Source: Burkholderiales bacterium (GTDB taxonomy: Bacteria; Pseudomonadota; Gammaproteobacteria; Burkholderiales; Burkholderiaceae_C). From it: DNA of 38,351 bases. The DNA lies in the NCBI GenBank assembly GCA_026932425.1, contig JAIXKN010000045.1, positions 1-38,351 of the forward strand, read 5' to 3'. The position numbers and the translations under genes are program-made. Position 1 is the stretch's first letter. Each line of letters begins with the position of its first letter. Under the pieces are notes generated by a model. That model was not told where the DNA came from, searched no databases, and was given only the letters and a program-made list of their open reading frames with translations. Positions 1-8,240 of this stretch are shown piece by piece.

Positions 1-151
1 AGTAGACCGAGATCGAGAGCGTGTAGACCACCGGCGACTGCAGCCAGCCCAGGCGTCCCCCGCGCGCCCGCCGGTCGCCGACGAAGGCCACGGTGAACAG
101 CAGCGCCACGTAGAGCAGCGCGGTCAGCAGGACGAGGTTGGCCGAGAGCAT
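1..151 (-). CDS. Sodium:solute symporter-type sensor histidine kinase, N-terminal fragment
   Basis: This is the first ~50 codons of a leftward gene that runs off the left edge. The ATG at 151-149 shares one base with the stop of the upstream small gene (TGATG), so translation is probably coupled. The visible peptide is one hydrophobic helix, then a basic GDRRARGG stretch, then LGWLQSP and the start of a second helix (VVYTLSISVY). This N-terminal pattern is typical of CbrA/CrbS-like proteins, in which a 12-13 helix symporter domain is joined to a histidine kinase. The kinase part is outside the window, so that half is inferred from the N-terminus and from the response regulator gene next door. 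A plain symporter is the main alternative. Confidence 0.6.
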   Translation of the reverse strand, partial: MLSANLVLLTALLYVALLFTVAFVGDRRARGGRLGWLQSPVVYTLSISVY

Positions 152-465
152 CAGCGCGCCGGCCGCTGCGCCCGCTTCTCCTCGCCCGGCGTGGGCTCGG
201 GCACCGAGGCCGGCCCCGCGGCCGCGCTTGCCGCATCGGGGCCTGCTGCGCCGGACCGAGCCAGCCGGCGCGCCATCAGCGCTGCAGCGACGATGAGCAG
301 CAGCCACACGCCGAACAGGTAGACGACGATCAGCGGAACCCCGGCCAGCGCCCGCTGCCCGGTGAAGAGCGAGATCACCGGCGGCATCAGCAGGAAGGTT
401 CCGAGCACGGGCAGCAGCGCCGCGGCGTCGCGCAACCGGGGCGGGCCGGGATCCGGTGTCTTCAC
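151..465 (-). CDS. Small two-helix membrane protein (DUF3311-like)
   Basis: A 104-residue protein with two hydrophobic segments (about residues 15-33 and 41-66), a basic cytoplasmic stretch (ARRLARSG) and a low-complexity Ala/Pro tail. Small two-helix proteins of this general form often sit immediately upstream of sodium:solute symporters and may act as small subunits. The family match here is by overall look only. The stop overlaps the start of the symporter/kinase gene by one base, and the response regulator ends 16 bases upstream, so the three genes are very likely one leftward operon. Confidence 0.6.
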   Translation of the reverse strand: MKTPDPGPPRLRDAAALLPVLGTFLLMPPVISLFTGQRALAGVPLIVVYLFGVWLLLIVAAALMARRLARSGAAGPDAASAAAGPASVPEPTPGEEKRAQRPAR

Positions 466-481
466 GGTCCGAGCCCCGCGA

Positions 482-859
482 TCAGCGCCCAGCGAGCTCG
501 CGGACCCGCTCGACGATCTCGCGGTTCGAGAACGGCTTCGTCATGAAGCCCTCGGCCCCGATCTCGTCGACCATGCGCCGGTCCTGCGCCTGGCCCTTGG
601 CGGTGAGCACGATCACCGGCACCGAGGACAGCTCGGGGTCGGACTTGGCTGCCTTGAGCACCTCGAAGCCGTTCATCTTCGGCAGCATCAGGTCCAGGAT
701 CATCAGGTCCGGAGCGCTGGCGCGCAGCTCGCGCAGCGCCGCTTCGCCGTCGAACACGGCGTGCACGGAAAAGCCTTCGCGCTCCAGCACGAAGCTCAGC
801 GATTCGACGATGTTGGGCTCGTCCTCTGCGATCAGCACGCGCGCGCCCATCGATCCCAT
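482..859 (-). CDS. Single-domain response regulator (CheY-like receiver)
   Basis: A 125-residue protein made only of a receiver domain. The acidic pocket residues (E12, D13), the phosphoacceptor Asp56 in LMILDLMLP, Thr86 (VIVLTAKG) and Lys108 (TKPF) are all present, so it should be phosphorylatable. There is no DNA-binding output domain, so it probably works through protein contacts or a phosphorelay. It lies between the XRE-type regulator and the small-membrane-protein/symporter-kinase genes, which suggests the symporter kinase as partner. An internal ATG at codon 4 is an alternative start. Confidence 0.88.
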   Translation of the reverse strand: MGSMGARVLIAEDEPNIVESLSFVLEREGFSVHAVFDGEAALRELRASAPDLMILDLMLPKMNGFEVLKAAKSDPELSSVPVIVLTAKGQAQDRRMVDEIGAEGFMTKPFSNREIVERVRELAGR

Positions 860-907
860 CCTCCGCCAGGGGTGCTGCTCATTGGCTCGGCGCAGTGTAT
901 CCGGCAG

Positions 908-2482
908 TCACCGCCCGACAATCGGTTCTTCCGCACGGTAGACGCAATCCCGCCGCACGCACAGGCGACAGCTCGGGCCCACCGGCACCGCAGGGCCCGA
1001 CGAGGACAGGTCCAGCCCCGTCGCGTAGACCGTCTGGTCCGCGTGCAGCGCGTCGCATGCCAGCATGATCGACTGCAGGCGTCGTGGCAGCAGGAAGGCC
1101 GGGCGGCTCTTCTCGACGGTGCGCGCGATGAACAGCAGCCGTTGCCCGTCGGGGAACTCGACCAGCTGGCGCACGACCGTCCCCGGCACGTGCAAGGCCT
1201 GATACACCGCCCACATCGGGCACGCCGGGCCGTGCCGCGGCAGCGCCAGGCGCGGCAGCGGGAAGCGCTTGCTCGTGAAGCCGGCGGCATCCACGCGCAT
1301 CAGGGCGAACGGGATTCCGGATGCGCCCGGGCGGCGCAGCGTCACCAGCCGATGGCAGACCTGCTCGAAGCTGGCGCCAAAGCGCTGCACCAGGCGATCG
1401 ACGTCGTAGCGCAACTCGCGCGCCGCGGCCAGGAAGGCGTCGTAGGGCAGGAGCACGGCCGCGGCGAGATAGGAAGACAGGGCGCGGCGGGCGCGCTCGC
1501 GCGCCTCGTCGGTCGTCAGCTGCGGCGCCTCGGCAAGCAGGTCCTGCACCGCGCGCCCCTGTCCGTGCAGCTCGCAGGCCAGGCGCACGAGCTCGAAGCG
1601 CCGGGTCGCGGGCACCGCCTCCTCGGCGATCACGAGCGTGCTCGCCGATGCGTCGAAGCTCACCAGATGGCGCACGCCCGCCGGGTCGAGCTCCTGCACG
1701 GGACGCAGCACGACCTCGACGCCGTGCTCGCGGCGAAGGTAGTCGACGAGCCCGGCCTCGCTGCAGTCGCCGTCGATCGCGGCATCGGCGCGAAACGCCG
1801 CGGCGGCCTGCTCGAGTGGCGGGAAGTGGTTGTCCAGGTCGACGATGAAGTCATCGACCTCGTCGGCCGGCGTGACCGATCGTGTCCCGGCGGCGTCCTT
1901 GTCGAAGAAGGCGGCAAGCGACCGTGCAACCTCGGCGAGCCGCGCGCTCTGTTCGTCGACGATGGCGACGAAGCGCTCGCGGCGCGCCGGGTCCAGGCCC
2001 TCGCCCGTCTGCAGGATCTCGGCCGACGAGCGGATCGCGGTCACCTGCGTGAGCAGGCTGTGCACGGCGTCGCCGAGGAACGGGTCCTGGTGCAGGCGGT
2101 CGGAGAGCGCGCTCACCGCCTGGCCGCGGTCCAGCCACGCGCGGTGCAGGCGCACGAGCGCACGCCCCCAGTCGCGCTGGCGCCCCGCCAGCGCCTGCGC
2201 GCCGGCTTCCTCCAGACCGAGGTCGGCCAGCAGCGGCTCGCCGCACAGTTCGCCCAGGTCGGCCACCAGCCGACGCTCCGCAGCGCCGTCGATCTCGTCG
2301 AGCGTGAAGCCGAGCGCATCGGCGACGCGCTTGAGCAGGGCACCGGCGATGTTGCGCTTGTCGCTCTCGATCAGGTTGAGGTAGGAAGCCGAGATCCCCA
2401 GCTGCGCCGCCAGCGCCGCCTGCGCGATCCCGAGTGCGCGCCGCCGCTGGCGCAGCGTCGCGCCGATCAGCGGGCTGCGCAC
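908..2482 (-). CDS. XRE-family short-chain fatty acyl-CoA regulator (ScfR/RamB-like)
   Basis: With the GTG start at 2482 the product is 524 residues. That start has an AGAGGG ribosome-binding site about six bases upstream; a TTG at 2530 would add 16 residues but has no clear site. Domains: helix-turn-helix (~10-64, with the SASYLNLIESDKRNI core), a helical middle that resembles a histidine-kinase dimerisation domain (~135-194), a degenerate IrrE-like region (LACELHG in place of HExxH) and a C-terminal domain ending in a cysteine cluster (CRLCVRRDC). This layout matches the ScfR/RamB/PccR regulators that sense short-chain acyl-CoA and control acetate or propionate metabolism. The effector is not shown by the sequence. 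It diverges from the HAAT transporter and lies upstream of the response regulator. Confidence 0.82.
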   Translation of the reverse strand: MRSPLIGATLRQRRRALGIAQAALAAQLGISASYLNLIESDKRNIAGALLKRVADALGFTLDEIDGAAERRLVADLGELCGEPLLADLGLEEAGAQALAGRQRDWGRALVRLHRAWLDRGQAVSALSDRLHQDPFLGDAVHSLLTQVTAIRSSAEILQTGEGLDPARRERFVAIVDEQSARLAEVARSLAAFFDKDAAGTRSVTPADEVDDFIVDLDNHFPPLEQAAAAFRADAAIDGDCSEAGLVDYLRREHGVEVVLRPVQELDPAGVRHLVSFDASASTLVIAEEAVPATRRFELVRLACELHGQGRAVQDLLAEAPQLTTDEARERARRALSSYLAAAVLLPYDAFLAAARELRYDVDRLVQRFGASFEQVCHRLVTLRRPGASGIPFALMRVDAAGFTSKRFPLPRLALPRHGPACPMWAVYQALHVPGTVVRQLVEFPDGQRLLFIARTVEKSRPAFLLPRRLQSIMLACDALHADQTVYATGLDLSSSGPAVPVGPSCRLCVRRDCVYRAEEPIVGR

Positions 2483-2546
2483 GGAATCCCTCTCGCGCGC
2501 GCGAAAGCACGACTCGCGCAGCCCCCGCAACCGGAGATACCCGATT

Positions 2547-2646
2547 GCTGCATTGCAGCGTCAAAAATCAACTGCGATTTGCTCATTCGCATTCATTCTT
2601 TACAGGATTCATCAATGCAGTCAATGACTTGTTGTCGCATTGACAA
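2547..2646. promoter_or_regulatory. AT-rich divergent control region with three dyads
   Basis: The 311-base gap between the XRE-type regulator (leftward) and the HAAT binding-protein gene (rightward) has an AT-rich core that stands out from its surroundings. It contains three perfect inverted repeats: GCTGCA-T-TGCAGC (2547-2559), TGCGA-N9-TCGCA (2573-2591) and TTGTC-N5-GACAA (2632-2646). Their position suggests operators, perhaps for the adjacent regulator itself. No convincing -35/-10 pair was found. Confidence 0.4.
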
Positions 2647-2688
2647 ACCGAAGGGATGATGCGATGCAAGTCTGGACGGGGGCATCCA

Positions 2689-2727
2689 GCCGTGATCACA
2701 GGCGCCGGAAAAGGCATCGGGATTGCG
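2689..2727 (+). pseudogene. Possible remnant of a short-chain dehydrogenase N-terminus
   Basis: Thirteen codons read AVITGAGKGIGIA, which contains the TGxxxGIG nucleotide-binding motif found near the N-terminus of short-chain dehydrogenases/reductases. Nothing after it resembles the rest of such an enzyme, and about 67 bases later the binding-protein gene starts. It could be the stub of a deleted gene. A chance match is possible because the segment is so short. Confidence 0.25.
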
Positions 2728-2793
2728 GGCGCATCGCCCCGGTTCGACCGAACCCGAACCTTTCGGACACCTCATCACAGCAGGAGCGAACCT

Positions 2794-4155
2794 ATGTCGC
2801 AATCCAGAGAATCCAACCGCAACGCAAGCACGCTCTCGCGCCGTCGCCTGCTGCAGGCCACGGGTGCCGGCGGCGTCGCGATGCTCCCGGGTGTCGGCCA
2901 CATGGGCGTGGCGCAGGCACAGGACAAGCCGGCGATGGGTACCTGGCCCGCCGGCTCGCAGGGCGACACGGTCTACCTCGCCGCCGCGGTGCCGCTGACG
3001 GGCACCTACGCCGTGCAGGGCGCCGACGAGCTCAAGGGATGGGAACTGGCCGTCGAGCACATCAACACCAACCACCCGCTGATGAAGACCCTGGCGCCGA
3101 AGATCAACAACGGCGTGCTGGGCAAGAAGGTGGCGCTGAAGTCGGCCGACTCCGCGGCCAAGCCCAACCAGGCGCTGCAGGCGGTCCAGACCTTCATCAA
3201 CCAGAACAAGGTCATCCTGATGACCGGCTCGACCTCCTCGGCGGTCGCGGTCGCGCTCAACAAGTTCGCGCAGCGCGAGAAGATCCTCTACATGCCCGGC
3301 ATCTCGGGCTCGAACGACACCACCGGCAAGGACTGCGTGCGCTACGGCTTCCGCCAGGGCTACTTCGGCGAGATGGCGGCCAACTCGATCGGCCCCATCC
3401 TGCTGAAGACCTTCGGCCGCGACCGCAAGATGGCGTTCATGACGCCGGACTACACCTACGGGCACACGACCACCGAGTCGACCGAGCGCTTCCTGCGCGA
3501 CAAGGGCGGCTGGAAGACGGTGACGAACCAGGTCTCGCCGCTGGGCACGCAGGACTTCAGCCAGTACCTGACGAACATCGCCAACTCCGGCGCCGAGTTC
3601 CTCATGAACGTCAACTGGGGTCGCGACGCGGTGCTCTCCAGCCAGCAGGCCAAGCAGTTCGGCCTGCTGCCGAAGATGACGCTGGTGCTGCCCTATCAGA
3701 TCCCCTTCTTCGCCAAGGAAGCGGGCGTGGACATCAGCGAGGGCGTATTCGCCGCGACCGAGTTCTGGTGGACGCTCGAGGACAAGTACCCGCTGGCCAA
3801 GCAGTTCGTCGAGGCCTTCCAGAAGAAGTACGGCTACCGGCCCGAGTGGGGCGCCGAGAACGCCTATGTGAGCTTCGCGCACTGGGCGCGCATGGTCACC
3901 GAGGCCGGCAGCTTCTACCCGCCCGACGTCATCAAGCACTGGGAGAAGGGCGAGACCATCCCTTCGCTCTTCGGCGACGTGCACTACCGCCCCGAAGACC
4001 ACCAGTGCATCCGCCCGGTGTTCGTCGTGCGCGGCAAGGCCAAGAAGGACATGCGCAACCCCGAGGACTTCTGGGAAGTCGTCGACACGCAGCGCGGCGA
4101 GGACGTCATCCAGTCGCCCACCGCCTTCGGCTGCAAGCTCGGCAGCTACACCTGA
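2794..4155 (+). CDS. HAAT-type ABC transporter substrate-binding protein, Tat-exported
   Basis: A 453-residue periplasmic binding protein of the branched-chain amino acid (Peripla_BP_6, LivK-like) family. The ATG at 2794 follows AGGAG by seven bases. The N-terminus has a twin-arginine signal (SRRRLLQ at ~15-21, then a hydrophobic Gly/Ala stretch and AQAQ near 42). The mature part begins with the usual VYLAAAVPLTGTYAVQG strand and carries the family's GSTSSAVAVALN and PDYTYG segments. It should deliver a small organic solute to the permeases encoded downstream. HAAT systems carry amino acids, amides, urea or aromatic and carboxylic acids, so the substrate cannot be read from sequence. The adjacent acyl-CoA type regulator leaves a carboxylic acid possible. 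Confidence 0.85.
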   Translation: MSQSRESNRNASTLSRRRLLQATGAGGVAMLPGVGHMGVAQAQDKPAMGTWPAGSQGDTVYLAAAVPLTGTYAVQGADELKGWELAVEHINTNHPLMKTLAPKINNGVLGKKVALKSADSAAKPNQALQAVQTFINQNKVILMTGSTSSAVAVALNKFAQREKILYMPGISGSNDTTGKDCVRYGFRQGYFGEMAANSIGPILLKTFGRDRKMAFMTPDYTYGHTTTESTERFLRDKGGWKTVTNQVSPLGTQDFSQYLTNIANSGAEFLMNVNWGRDAVLSSQQAKQFGLLPKMTLVLPYQIPFFAKEAGVDISEGVFAATEFWWTLEDKYPLAKQFVEAFQKKYGYRPEWGAENAYVSFAHWARMVTEAGSFYPPDVIKHWEKGETIPSLFGDVHYRPEDHQCIRPVFVVRGKAKKDMRNPEDFWEVVDTQRGEDVIQSPTAFGCKLGSYT

Positions 4156-4319
4156 GCGGCCTCGTCACCGGCCTTCGGCGCTGATCCGCCGGCGGCCGGC
4201 TCCCGCCGTGGCACGAGTCCCAAGGCTCGCGCCGCGGCGCTCCCAAGCCGCGATGCAGGCGCCCGTCGCACGGCATCCGCGGCACCTCCCGAACCGATCC
4301 TCGACCTGGACAGACACGC

Positions 4320-5195
4320 GTGTTCACCTGGGGCAACATCATCTCGCAGTGCTTCAACGGGCTCGTCCTGGGGGCGCTGCTGGCGCTGATCTCGTCGGGC
4401 CTGACGATCATCTACGGCACGCTGGGCGTGCTGAACCTCGCGCACGGCGCGATGTTCATGCTCGGCGGCTACGCCGGCTGGGTCGCCTACACCTACACGG
4501 GCTCGTTCATCGTCGCGATCGTCGCCGGCGCGCTGTTCGTGATGCTGGTGGGCATCGTCAGCGAACAGCTCATCATCCGCCACTTCTACAGCCGCCCGGC
4601 CGAGGACCAGCTGCTGGTCACCTTCGGCCTGGGCATCGTCTTCGTCGAGGTGGTGCGCTACTTCTTCGGCAGCCTCTCGAAGACCGTTCCGCCGCCGGCA
4701 GCGCTCACCGGCATCACGCCGCTGGGCTTCATGGTCTACCCGACCTACCGGTTGGCGCTCCTGGGCATCGTCACCGTCGCACTGCTGGTCCTCTACTTCA
4801 TTCTCTACCGCACGCGCATCGGCATGATCGTGCGCGCCGGTATCGAGGACGCGGTGATGGTCGACTCGCTGGGCATCAACATCCAGAAGGTGTTCATGCT
4901 CGTGTTCGGAATCGGCGCGATGGCGGCGGGCTTTGCCGGCATCGTCAACGCACCGGTGGTCGCGGTGGCGCCCGACGTCGGCGACGCGATCCTCGTGCAG
5001 ACCTTCGTCGTGGTCGTGATCGGCGGTGTCGGCTCGTTCCCGGGCGCGGTGCTCGGCGGCCTGATCGCCGGCGAGATCATCAGCCTGACCTCGATCGTCG
5101 ACCCGGCCTACTCCTACGTCATGCTGTTCGTCGCGATGACGCTCGTGCTCGTCCTGCGCCCCTACGGCCTGCTCGGCACGGCCGGACGCGAATGA
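4320..5195 (+). CDS. HAAT ABC transporter permease (LivH-like)
   Basis: A 291-residue inner-membrane protein with about eight hydrophobic segments. It opens with the LivH pattern (FNGLVLGALLALISSGLTIIYG, then LNLAHGAMFMLGGY) and has the family's VVVVIGGVGSFPGAVLGGLIAGE segment near the end. It would form the translocation channel with the permease half of the downstream fusion protein. GTG at 4320 is the best start because it gives the usual short N-terminus; no strong ribosome-binding site is visible. The 164 bases between it and the binding-protein gene include CCGGCC/GGCCGG arms able to form a hairpin, which might attenuate transcription after the highly expressed binding-protein gene. Confidence 0.88.
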   Translation: MFTWGNIISQCFNGLVLGALLALISSGLTIIYGTLGVLNLAHGAMFMLGGYAGWVAYTYTGSFIVAIVAGALFVMLVGIVSEQLIIRHFYSRPAEDQLLVTFGLGIVFVEVVRYFFGSLSKTVPPPAALTGITPLGFMVYPTYRLALLGIVTVALLVLYFILYRTRIGMIVRAGIEDAVMVDSLGINIQKVFMLVFGIGAMAAGFAGIVNAPVVAVAPDVGDAILVQTFVVVVIGGVGSFPGAVLGGLIAGEIISLTSIVDPAYSYVMLFVAMTLVLVLRPYGLLGTAGRE

Positions 5196-5244
5196 CGCGC
5201 CGCAAGCATCCGCATCCAACCGCAAGCAACGCCTCGCTCCTGCA

Positions 5245-7083
5245 ATGCCGACACGACAACGTGCCTACATCGTCGAAATCCTGACGCTGCTCGCGCTGAT
5301 CGCGGCACCGTTCGTGCTGCCGCACCTGGGCTTCACGCCGACGACGATCAACCGCATCCTGATCTGGGGCCTGGTGGGCATCGGCTTCGACCTGCTGTTC
5401 GGCTTCACGGGGCTCCTCTCCTTCGGCCAGGCGGCGTTCTTCGGTACGGGCGGCATGTTCGCCGCCTACCTGCTGACGCAGACCTCGTTCACGAACACCG
5501 TGGGCGCCACGCTGATCGGCACCGTCGTCGCCGGCATCGCGGGCTACCTGATCGGCCTGCTGGCGCTGCGCCGCACCGGCATCTACTTCGCGATGATCAC
5601 GGTGGCCATCGCCGAGGTCTTCTTCTTCCTCGAGTTCAACCCGCTGTCGGCCTACACCGGCGGCGAGAACGGCCTGCCCGGCGTGCCCCCGCCGAACCTG
5701 GACCTGGGCTTCTGGTCGATGACCTTCGAGAGCAACTTCGAGATGTACGCGTTCTTCGCGTTCTGGTACTTCGTCGGCCTCGTCATCGCGCTGCGCATCG
5801 TGCGCTCGCCGGTGGGCCTGCTGCTGCGCGCCATTCGCGACAACCCGCTGCGCGCGCAGGCGCTGGGCCACAACATCCACGGCTACAAGCTCGCCGTCTT
5901 CGTCGTCGCGGCGATGTACGCGGGCTTCGCCGGCAGCCTGCTGGGCATGCTGCAGGGCTTCATGCCGCCGGATGCCTTCATGTTCCACACCTCGGGCGAG
6001 ATCGTGATGCAGACGGCCATCGGCGGTGCCGGCTGGCTCTTCGGCCCGCTGCTGGGCGCCACGGTCTGGCTCTTCCTTGCCGACTTCTTCCAGACGACGC
6101 TGAACCTCGGCGCGACCTGGAAGCTCGTGCTCGGCATCGTCTTCGTGCTGCTTGTTGTCTTCCTGCGCAAGGGCCTGGTCGGCGCCATCGTCGACCTCTG
6201 GCACCTCGTGTTCCCGAAGAAGAGCGCAGCCGCCCCGTCGGCAGGCGCGGCCGCCGCGCCGCGCGCGGCCACCGCGGTCGGCGAATCGCACCACAAGGCC
6301 ACCAAGAGCACTTCGGGCGCGATCCTGCAGGTCACGGGACTGACCAAGCGCTACGGCGGCCTGCTGGCCAACAGCGACATCGACTTCAGCGTCGACCACG
6401 GCGAGATCCGCGGCATCATCGGCCCCAACGGCGCGGGCAAGAGCACCTTCTTCAAGATGCTCACCTGCGAGGTCAAGCCGACCTCCGGCAAGATCATCTT
6501 CGACGGGCGCGACATCACCGGCATGGACGTCTCGGACGCCTGCCAGCTCGGCCTGACCAAGAGCTACCAGATCAACCAGCTCTTCGACCGCCTGACGGTG
6601 CGACAGAACCTGGCGATCGCTGCCCTCGGTGAACTGCGCGGCAAGTTCAAGCTGGACATGCTCAAGTCGCTGCCCAAGGTTCGCGGTCTGGACGCCCAGG
6701 TCGAGCACACCGCCGCGCTCGTCCATCTCGTCGAGCGGCTCGACACGCCGGTCGCCGAACTCGCCTACGGCGAGAAGCGACGCCTGGAGATCGGCCTGGC
6801 GCTGGCCACTTCGCCGAGCCTGCTGCTGCTGGACGAGCCGCTGGCCGGCATGAGCCCGCAGGAACGCGTCGAGACGGTGGCGCTGCTGAAGTCGATCGCC
6901 GCAGGCCGCACGATGATCGTGATCGACCACGACATGGACGCGCTCTTCGAACTCGTGGGCAAGGTCACGGTGCTGCAGGAAGGCCGTCTGCTCGTCGAGG
7001 GCACGCCCGATCAAATCCGCAACAACGCCCAGGTCCAGGAGGCCTATCTCGGCGGTATGGACGATGAGGTAGGGGTCGCATGA
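5245..7083 (+). CDS. HAAT transporter fused permease-ATPase (LivM-LivG)
   Basis: A 612-residue fusion. Residues ~1-325 are a LivM-type permease (FDLLFGFTGLLSFGQAAFFGTGG near the start and the cytoplasmic coupling stretch SPVGLLLRAIRDNPLRAQALG). An Ala/Pro-rich linker (~326-352) follows, then a LivG-type ATPase with Walker A GPNGAGKST, the LivG-style signature YGEKRRLEIG, Walker B LLLLDEP and the switch histidine in DHDM. Elsewhere these are usually two proteins; the continuous reading frame here means one covalent unit. The ATG at 5245 has no obvious ribosome-binding site. The stop overlaps the next gene by four bases. Confidence 0.92.
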   Translation: MPTRQRAYIVEILTLLALIAAPFVLPHLGFTPTTINRILIWGLVGIGFDLLFGFTGLLSFGQAAFFGTGGMFAAYLLTQTSFTNTVGATLIGTVVAGIAGYLIGLLALRRTGIYFAMITVAIAEVFFFLEFNPLSAYTGGENGLPGVPPPNLDLGFWSMTFESNFEMYAFFAFWYFVGLVIALRIVRSPVGLLLRAIRDNPLRAQALGHNIHGYKLAVFVVAAMYAGFAGSLLGMLQGFMPPDAFMFHTSGEIVMQTAIGGAGWLFGPLLGATVWLFLADFFQTTLNLGATWKLVLGIVFVLLVVFLRKGLVGAIVDLWHLVFPKKSAAAPSAGAAAAPRAATAVGESHHKATKSTSGAILQVTGLTKRYGGLLANSDIDFSVDHGEIRGIIGPNGAGKSTFFKMLTCEVKPTSGKIIFDGRDITGMDVSDACQLGLTKSYQINQLFDRLTVRQNLAIAALGELRGKFKLDMLKSLPKVRGLDAQVEHTAALVHLVERLDTPVAELAYGEKRRLEIGLALATSPSLLLLDEPLAGMSPQERVETVALLKSIAAGRTMIVIDHDMDALFELVGKVTVLQEGRLLVEGTPDQIRNNAQVQEAYLGGMDDEVGVA

Positions 7084-7778
7084 GCCTGCTCGAAGTCAGT
7101 GACCTGAACAGCTACTACGGCGACAGCCACATCCTCTTCGACGTCTCGATGCGCGTCGAGAAGAGCGAAGTCGTGGCGCTGCTCGGGCGCAACGGCGCCG
7201 GCAAGTCGACGACGCTCAAGAGTCTGATGGGCGTGGTGCGCCCGCGCACCGGCAGCATCAAGCTCGAGGGCGTCGAGCTCGCGGGCAAGAAGTCGCACAC
7301 GGTCGCGCGCGAGGGCATCCAGCTCGTGCACGAGGAACGGCGCGTCTTCGGCAGCCTCAACGTCGAGGAGAACATCATCCTCGCCGGCCTGACCGCCACC
7401 AACAAGTGGCCGCTCGAGCGCATCTACGAGATGTTCCCGCGCCTGAAGGAGCGCCGCACGAGCCGCGGCACCGACCTCTCCGGCGGCGAGCAGCAGATGC
7501 TGGCGATCGCGCGCGCGCTCGTGCGCGACCCGAAGATCGTGCTGCTGGACGAACCCTTCGAGGGCCTGGCGCCGGTGATCGTGCAGGACCTCGTTCGCGC
7601 CTGCCGCCAACTGGCCCAGGCCGGGCAGACGATCGTCGTCGTCGAGCAGAACCTGGCCGCGGCGCTGTCGCTGGCTTCGCGCGTCTACATCATCAACAAC
7701 GGCCACATCGTGCACGAGAGCTCGTCCAAGGAGCTCAAGGCGCAGCCGGAGATCCTGCAGCGCTACCTGGGGGTGTGA
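7080..7778 (+). CDS. HAAT ABC transporter ATP-binding protein (LivF-like)
   Basis: A 232-residue ATPase, the second nucleotide-binding subunit of the importer. It has Walker A GRNGAGKST, the LivF VFGSLNVEENI segment, the signature LSGGEQQ, Walker B IVLLDEP and VVEQN at the switch position. The length matches LivF (about 235). The ATG overlaps the stop of the fusion gene (ATGA) and is preceded by a purine-rich GAGGTAGGGG stretch, so it is translationally coupled. It ends the transporter operon; the HIT-protein gene follows after 58 bases and may be read through. Confidence 0.93.
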   Translation: MSLLEVSDLNSYYGDSHILFDVSMRVEKSEVVALLGRNGAGKSTTLKSLMGVVRPRTGSIKLEGVELAGKKSHTVAREGIQLVHEERRVFGSLNVEENIILAGLTATNKWPLERIYEMFPRLKERRTSRGTDLSGGEQQMLAIARALVRDPKIVLLDEPFEGLAPVIVQDLVRACRQLAQAGQTIVVVEQNLAAALSLASRVYIINNGHIVHESSSKELKAQPEILQRYLGV

Positions 7779-7836
7779 GTTCGCCGGACCGCCTCCAGGC
7801 GCTCATCCCGCAGCACGCAGCGCAGAGGTTCACCCG

Positions 7837-8238
7837 ATGAGCACCGTCTTCGAGCGATTGCTGGCCGGCGAACTGCCCTGCGCCAAGGTCTACGAGGACG
7901 AGCTCGTCTTCGCCTTCATGGACGCCGGCCAGGTGAACGACGGCCACGTGATCGTCGCGACCAAGGCACCACGCGAAACGCTGCTCGACTGCACCGAAGC
8001 CGAGGCCGAGGCGCTGATGCGCGTCTCGCGCCGCGTGGCGCTGGCGGTGCAGAAGGCCTTCGCCCCCGAGGGCATCACGGTGCTGCAGGCGAACAAGCCC
8101 GCGGGCTGGCAGACGGTGCCGCACCTGCACCTGCACGTGCTGCCGCGCTACAGCGGGGACGGGGTCGAGCTGACCTGGCCGCGCAAGGAGCCGGGGATCG
8201 AGCGGCTGCGCGAGCTCGCGGCACGGCTCGAGATCTGA
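7837..8238 (+). CDS. HIT-family nucleotide hydrolase/transferase
   Basis: A 133-residue histidine-triad protein. The catalytic HxHxH is His96-Leu-His98-Leu-His100, followed by VLPRY, and the N-terminal half has the usual FAFMD and GHVIVATK strands. HIT proteins hydrolyse dinucleoside polyphosphates or AMP/GMP phosphoramidates and related conjugates in the cytoplasm; the exact substrate is not predictable here. AGAGG lies upstream of the ATG. It directly follows the HAAT operon, but nothing in the sequence ties it to transport. Confidence 0.88.
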   Translation: MSTVFERLLAGELPCAKVYEDELVFAFMDAGQVNDGHVIVATKAPRETLLDCTEAEAEALMRVSRRVALAVQKAFAPEGITVLQANKPAGWQTVPHLHLHVLPRYSGDGVELTWPRKEPGIERLRELAARLEI

Positions 8239-8240
8239 TC

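Noticed and set aside
362..2659. Very long rightward open frame of 765 codons opposite the XRE-type regulator and response regulator
   Set aside because: It has no recognisable domain, is Arg/Ala/Gln-rich, and lies antisense to genes with clear motifs. Long antisense frames are expected at this G/C content.
5119..7014. 631-codon leftward frame opposite the fused HAAT gene
   Set aside because: It is a composition shadow of the real LivM-LivG gene, with low-complexity Asp/Val/Arg content and no domain.
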